30,547 bases of DNA from Candidatus Helarchaeota archaeon (GTDB taxonomy: Archaea > Asgardarchaeota > Lokiarchaeia > Helarchaeales > HEL-GB-A): positions 1-30,547 of the forward strand of contig JAEOSY010000118.1 in assembly GCA_016840125.1 (NCBI GenBank). The letters are read 5' to 3'. A program made the position numbers and the translations under genes. Positions 27,324 through 30,547 of the stretch are shown here, piece by piece (position 1 is the first letter of the stretch; every line of letters begins with the position of its first letter). Under the pieces are notes generated by a model that had not been told where the DNA came from, did no database searches, and was given only the letters and a program-made list of their open reading frames with translations.

Positions 27324-28511
27324 GTGATATTAATGAGTATTGAAATCGATAAGGAAAAATGCTCTGGATGTGGTAAATGTTATGAAATCTGTCCGAGTAA
27401 TGCAATCGATATAGATGAGAATGATCTCGCTTTTGTTACCGAAGAATGTACCGCTTGCGGTATGTGCGTCGATGAATGCGATCAAGGTGCAATTAAACTC
27501 CGAAAGGATACTAAACTGATTGCTGTCGATTTAAATGATTACAAAGGGGTTTGGATCTTTGTTGAGCAACATGAGACTAAAATTCCTAATGTTGTTTTTG
27601 AATTATTAGGTATCGGGAAAGCTTTAGCATTAAAATTGAATGTGGCGTTATCTGCCATTTTATTGGGGGCGGATGTTAAAGAAATAGCAGAATTATTATT
27701 CCATTATGGCGCCGATAAGGTCTATCTTGTTGAAGATCAGCAATTAAAGACTTATCGAACTATATCCTACACCGATGTTTTAGAAAAACTTGCTCTCAAA
27801 TACAAACCAGAGATTATTTTATTTGGCGCTACAAGTCTCGGGCGTGACCTAGCTCCAAGACTGCAAATCCGTTTAAAAACCGGATTAACTGCCGATTGTA
27901 CAGGACTTGAAATTGAGAACGGGGGTTTGATTCAAACGCGTCCCGCATATGGCGGGAATATCATTGCCACCATTAAAACTTCAAATCATAGACCTCAAAT
28001 GGCAACCGTCCGTCCAAAAGTTTTTCAGATGCCCGAGAAGGATTCTACAAGGTCGGGGGCATTAATTGAGGAAAAGATTGAACTGAAGGAAACTGATAAA
28101 TGGACTCGCGTTTTAAAAATAGTGAAGGAAGCTAAAAAAACGGCAAACCTCGAAGAAGCTCAAATTATAATATCTGGCGGTAGGGGTTTAGGAAAACCTG
28201 AGAATTTCAAATTGATTGAGGAATTTGCTGAATGTCTCGATGCGTGTGTTGGCGCCTCACGAGAAGTCGTCGATGCAGGCTGGATTCCCCATTATCATCA
28301 AGTAGGGCAGACTGGCAAAGTGGTTCAACCCAAACTTTACATTGCCTGTGGTATTAGTGGCGCCATTCAACACCTCATAGGCATGAAATCTTCCGACTTC
28401 ATCATTGCAATTAACAAAGACCCTGATGCTGCAATCTTCAAAGTTGCAGACATCGGAATAGTTGGTGATTTGTTCGAAATAATTCCAAATTTAATAAAAA
28501 AACTCAAATAA
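27324..28511 (+). CDS. etfA: Electron transfer flavoprotein, alpha subunit, with N-terminal 2[4Fe-4S] ferredoxin domain
   Basis: 395 residues. Residues ~1-60 contain two ferredoxin motifs, CSGCGKCYEICP and CTACGMCVDECD (second with Asp for the usual Pro), so two [4Fe-4S] clusters are expected. The rest is EtfA: the N-terminal Rossmann-like half (GVWIFVEQHETKI) and a C-terminal FAD domain with SGGRGLGKPENF, GASREVVDAGW, GQTGKVVQPKLYIACGISGA, AINKDPDAAIFKVADIGIVG. An N-terminal ferredoxin on EtfA is known from CarE of caffeyl-CoA reductase and from LctC of the lactate dehydrogenase-Etf complex, both electron bifurcating/confurcating. The GTG at 27324 or the ATG at 27333 may start it. Confidence 0.95.
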   Translation: MILMSIEIDKEKCSGCGKCYEICPSNAIDIDENDLAFVTEECTACGMCVDECDQGAIKLRKDTKLIAVDLNDYKGVWIFVEQHETKIPNVVFELLGIGKALALKLNVALSAILLGADVKEIAELLFHYGADKVYLVEDQQLKTYRTISYTDVLEKLALKYKPEIILFGATSLGRDLAPRLQIRLKTGLTADCTGLEIENGGLIQTRPAYGGNIIATIKTSNHRPQMATVRPKVFQMPEKDSTRSGALIEEKIELKETDKWTRVLKIVKEAKKTANLEEAQIIISGGRGLGKPENFKLIEEFAECLDACVGASREVVDAGWIPHYHQVGQTGKVVQPKLYIACGISGAIQHLIGMKSSDFIIAINKDPDAAIFKVADIGIVGDLFEIIPNLIKKLK

Positions 28512-28606
28512 TATACAGAAATATTGACTCTTTATTATCAACCCTGAGAGAGTAAATGATGACTACCTAGTTTTTTAAAAAATTGTTAGGAGTTTCCATA
28601 ATTAAT

Positions 28607-28639
28607 GTCGTTAAACAAAACTTTCACGTCATTCGAATC
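28607..28639. repeat. Copy C of the 33-base GTCGTTAAAC repeat
   Basis: Begins GTCGTTAAACAA and ends CATTCGAATC; four mismatches to copy B at 22198-22230, same orientation. It lies in the 226-base gap after etfA and about 100 bases before the zinc-ribbon gene at 28738. Confidence 0.6.
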
Positions 28640-28737
28640 TCGATCAAACTTCAAAATTCTAACAACTTTTTTAATGATCCATCCTAAAAATAAGTGAACG
28701 CTAATTAAAGCATCTGATTCCAGAATAGTATAAGTGA

Positions 28738-28932
28738 TTGAAATTGACTAAAGACGAAATAAGGGATGAAATTATAGATTTGGACATTAAGAAGAAGTGT
28801 TCTGTTTGTAGTAAAGAAATATTACAAGGTCAATTTTATATTAGAGATATTATAACAAATGATATTATATGTTCTAATTGCGATGATGGTAATATTCCCA
28901 TAAAAGGAGAAAATCTCGTTTCTATCGATTAA
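28738..28932 (+). CDS. Small zinc-ribbon protein
   Basis: 64 residues from a TTG start (a second TTG follows two codons later). Four Cys in two pairs (KKCSVCSKEI and IICSNCDDG), separated by ~20 residues with a GQFYIRDI strand, make a treble-clef/zinc-ribbon site. The N-terminus is charged and helical. It is followed 22 bases later by the GNAT-like gene on the same strand, so the two are probably cotranscribed. Function unknown. Confidence 0.55.
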   Translation: MKLTKDEIRDEIIDLDIKKKCSVCSKEILQGQFYIRDIITNDIICSNCDDGNIPIKGENLVSID

Positions 28933-28954
28933 TTACATTGAATTACTTACAAAT

Positions 28955-29539
28955 TTGGCTCTAACTATGTTCTTATTTCGTAGAATAAAGACCAAGGATA
29001 TACAATTTAGATTAGTAACAGGAAATAAAACTTTTGACGAATTGGCTCCACGAGGTTCATTGGAAAATTACATTAATAGTGACTCTCTAAAAAGAGGAGC
29101 TTTCCTAACATACATCTTATTAGAAGCGCAAGGACCAACTTATCATTTACTAGGTCTTCTTAGATACCGTAATGGTACTAAAGAAGAGTTTATAGAAGAT
29201 TTAGACAATATTCACACCGCAGATGATATTAGAGTTAATATAAATTCACTCTTATCCCTAAACAAGTATGAGATAATCTATCTAAGCCGAATTGGTGTAT
29301 CTCAAGAATTTCAGGAAATGCGCATAAGTCAAATAATAAGCAACTTCTTTGAATTCCTAATTCAGAGGATGAAGAAGGATGTGATTATCTACACTAAAAT
29401 TCTTGAAAATTTAACAAATATTATCGGGTCTCAATACCGAATTGTAGGTAAAGGGATTGATAAAAACTGGGGAAACTACTTTTTAGTTAGCAAAATAATA
29501 GAATATTATCCTAAAGTAAAAAACAATATTAATATATGA
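28955..29539 (+). CDS. GNAT-like acetyltransferase-fold protein
   Basis: 194 residues from TTG 28955; the ATG at 28967 is an equally good start. The central part LLGLLRYRNG, then YEIIYLSRIGVSQEFQEMRI and SQIISNFFEFL, follows the GNAT layout: strand beta4, an R-x-x-V-x-x-x-x-Q motif A, then helix alpha3. The acetyl-CoA pyrophosphate loop normally reading Q/RxxGxG/A is QEMRIS here and lacks the glycines, so catalysis is doubtful. The C-terminal half ends in GKGIDKNWGNYFLVSKII. It is paired with a tiny zinc-ribbon gene upstream. A GNAT toxin-antitoxin pair is conceivable but not shown. Confidence 0.5.
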   Translation: MALTMFLFRRIKTKDIQFRLVTGNKTFDELAPRGSLENYINSDSLKRGAFLTYILLEAQGPTYHLLGLLRYRNGTKEEFIEDLDNIHTADDIRVNINSLLSLNKYEIIYLSRIGVSQEFQEMRISQIISNFFEFLIQRMKKDVIIYTKILENLTNIIGSQYRIVGKGIDKNWGNYFLVSKIIEYYPKVKNNINI

Positions 29540-29956
29540 TAATTATCCTCGAACTTAGAAAATTCTTTTTACAATTCATCTCCTCTTCTTCATTACTCAA
29601 TTTAGTTAAACTCAACGAAATCAACTTCTCAATAATTTTGGTAGACTAGTTCTCTTTATGCCCACATCAAAAAGACAGCAAAAAAGATCCTTGGAAAGGA
29701 TCTAACGGAAATGACTCCTTCTCTTTAAATTATTAACGACACAAAGAGGATCTTTCCTAAGTGCTGAATAGAAATAAATGAGAATAATATAAATATCAAT
29801 AAAACTTCAAATACGCATTTCTTCCGTCGTGCTATCATGTTAATTCCCTTGTTGAGAGTATAGTCGCCCTCCTTAAGATTTAAATCCTTTGCTTTCTTTT
29901 AATTTAAAAATTATCTATTGAGATACAAGTGGAGTGTGGCCTTAAGGTTTTTAGGG
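29540..29956. other. Intergenic stretch without a supported gene
   Basis: 417 bases, AT-rich. It holds the perfect hairpin at 29685-29703, an additional inverted match (AAAGATCCT 29683-29691 with AGGATCTTT 29747-29755), and an AT-rich TATA-like stretch (TTAATTTAAAAATTAT, ~29899-29914) suitably placed for the gene at 29957. I see no RNA gene or coding frame. Confidence 0.5.
29685..29703. repeat. Perfect 8-base inverted repeat
   Basis: AGATCCTT-GGA-AAGGATCT. The arms are perfectly complementary with a three-base loop. No T-run follows on either strand close by, so it is not a simple terminator; it may be a protein-binding palindrome or an end of a small decayed element. Confidence 0.5.
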
Positions 29957-30547
29957 ATGTCTGAGCTAAAGAAAGAGTTATTCGAAGATCTAAAACAATC
30001 ACCATATCCACATTATGATCTCAGGAATAAGAGATCAATAATCATGCATTTGCTCCGGCACCTTCGTCCGGATATGAGTAAAGCTAGAATTGAAAACTAT
30101 CTTCCACTTTTAGATGAGGGGGACCGCCTTCCTCGTCTACAAAATCCTCGATTTTCCATTTATGCACCGGAGGTATTATATTTATTAGCCATCCCACGGA
30201 CATACTCCAAACCCTCTGAGTATGAACAGCAGGAGAAATTTTTTTTCATCCATACACCTGAAATTCAGCTTCCGAGCAATCAGGCACCCTATAGCGGAAT
30301 TTCCTATCTTTCCAAAGAGAAAAAGCGGTACCCAGACCATAAAGATTGGAAAATGATTGAGTCAGATTTTGATCTTTTCGCAGAACTCTCGATTATCATA
30401 GAGATGCCAATGATCAGAGGATCTGAAAAGATGTATACAGCACTCACCGAAACCATGATAGAGAAGATTGTTGTATTTTATAAACGCCTCAGAAAAATTG
30501 GGCGGGCGCTCCCCCAGAAAAAGCGGAAGATTTTAAGTATCAGACCG
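29957..30547 (+). CDS. Hypothetical protein (3' partial)
   Basis: An ATG at 29957, preceded by AGGG, opens a frame of 197 codons that reaches the last base of the window without a stop. The N-terminus is MSELKKELFEDLKQSPYPHY, followed by a helical region (RNKRSIIMHLLRHLRPDMSK) and a stretch rich in Pro, Tyr and aromatic residues (NPRFSIYAPEVLYLLAIPRT, FFFIHTPEIQLPSNQAPYSG). The end is basic (KRLRKIGRALPQKKRKIL). Base composition is somewhat richer in G+C than the genes before it. I recognise no family. Confidence 0.65.
   Translation, partial: MSELKKELFEDLKQSPYPHYDLRNKRSIIMHLLRHLRPDMSKARIENYLPLLDEGDRLPRLQNPRFSIYAPEVLYLLAIPRTYSKPSEYEQQEKFFFIHTPEIQLPSNQAPYSGISYLSKEKKRYPDHKDWKMIESDFDLFAELSIIIEMPMIRGSEKMYTALTETMIEKIVVFYKRLRKIGRALPQKKRKILSIRP

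Overview
The window looks like a chromosomal contig of an Asgard archaeon, most likely Lokiarchaeia-like. Three things support this. Several proteins have a eukaryote-like architecture: two Arf/Rag-like GTPases with a C-terminal roadblock/longin-like part, a longin-PIN-TPR fusion, a HEAT-repeat membrane protein and a coiled-coil protein with a probable gelsolin-like end. Archaeal TATA boxes lie in front of several genes. The DNA is AT-rich with short intergenic gaps. Nothing in the window fixes the taxon more finely.

Region 1 (1-13650) is a signature-protein region. It holds the C-terminal end of a membrane-anchored surface protein (1-555, +), a winged-helix-like protein (549-1436, -), the longin-PIN-TPR protein (1607-4069, +), a minus-strand pair of Rag/Arf-like GTPase and HEAT membrane protein (7200 to 4080), a second GTPase (8440-7505, -), a helical protein, an 808-residue protein with zinc ribbons flanking a long helical repeat region, and the coiled-coil/gelsolin-like protein. 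Together they suggest membrane-associated small-GTPase and scaffold functions, but their cellular role is not known.

Region 2 (13751-17708) is biosynthetic core: dapA-dapB (lysine/diaminopimelate branch), an ACT-domain protein transcribed divergently from dapA, and purA (adenylosuccinate synthetase), convergent with the ACT gene.

Region 3 (about 17709-25250) is a rearranged accessory island. It contains a small helical ORF, the 3' end of a truncated surface-protein gene fused out of frame to a diverged copy of the first ~52 codons of purA, and a GC-richer IS607-type element with an intact, unusually long (921 aa) TnpB-like gene and a decayed serine-recombinase gene. Beyond it are two members of a two-module protein family, a pseudogene of the same family, and the 5' stub of a TfoX-N-like gene. 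The TnpB has non-canonical residues at two of the three RuvC catalytic positions. Together with the intact ORF, archaeal promoter and dead transposase, this raises the possibility of a nuclease-dead, repurposed RNA-guided protein. This is the most interesting signal in the window.

Region 4 (25312-28511) is an acyl-CoA dehydrogenase - EtfB - ferredoxin-EtfA operon, resembling Etf systems that couple acyl-CoA redox chemistry to iron-sulfur clusters. Region 5 (28512-30547) is accessory again: a tiny zinc-ribbon protein, a GNAT-like protein, a 416-base gap with a perfect hairpin, and a gene running off the right end. A 33-base repeat is shared by 22198-22230 and 28607-28639, and its core also lies just upstream of purA. 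No tRNA, rRNA or CRISPR array was seen.
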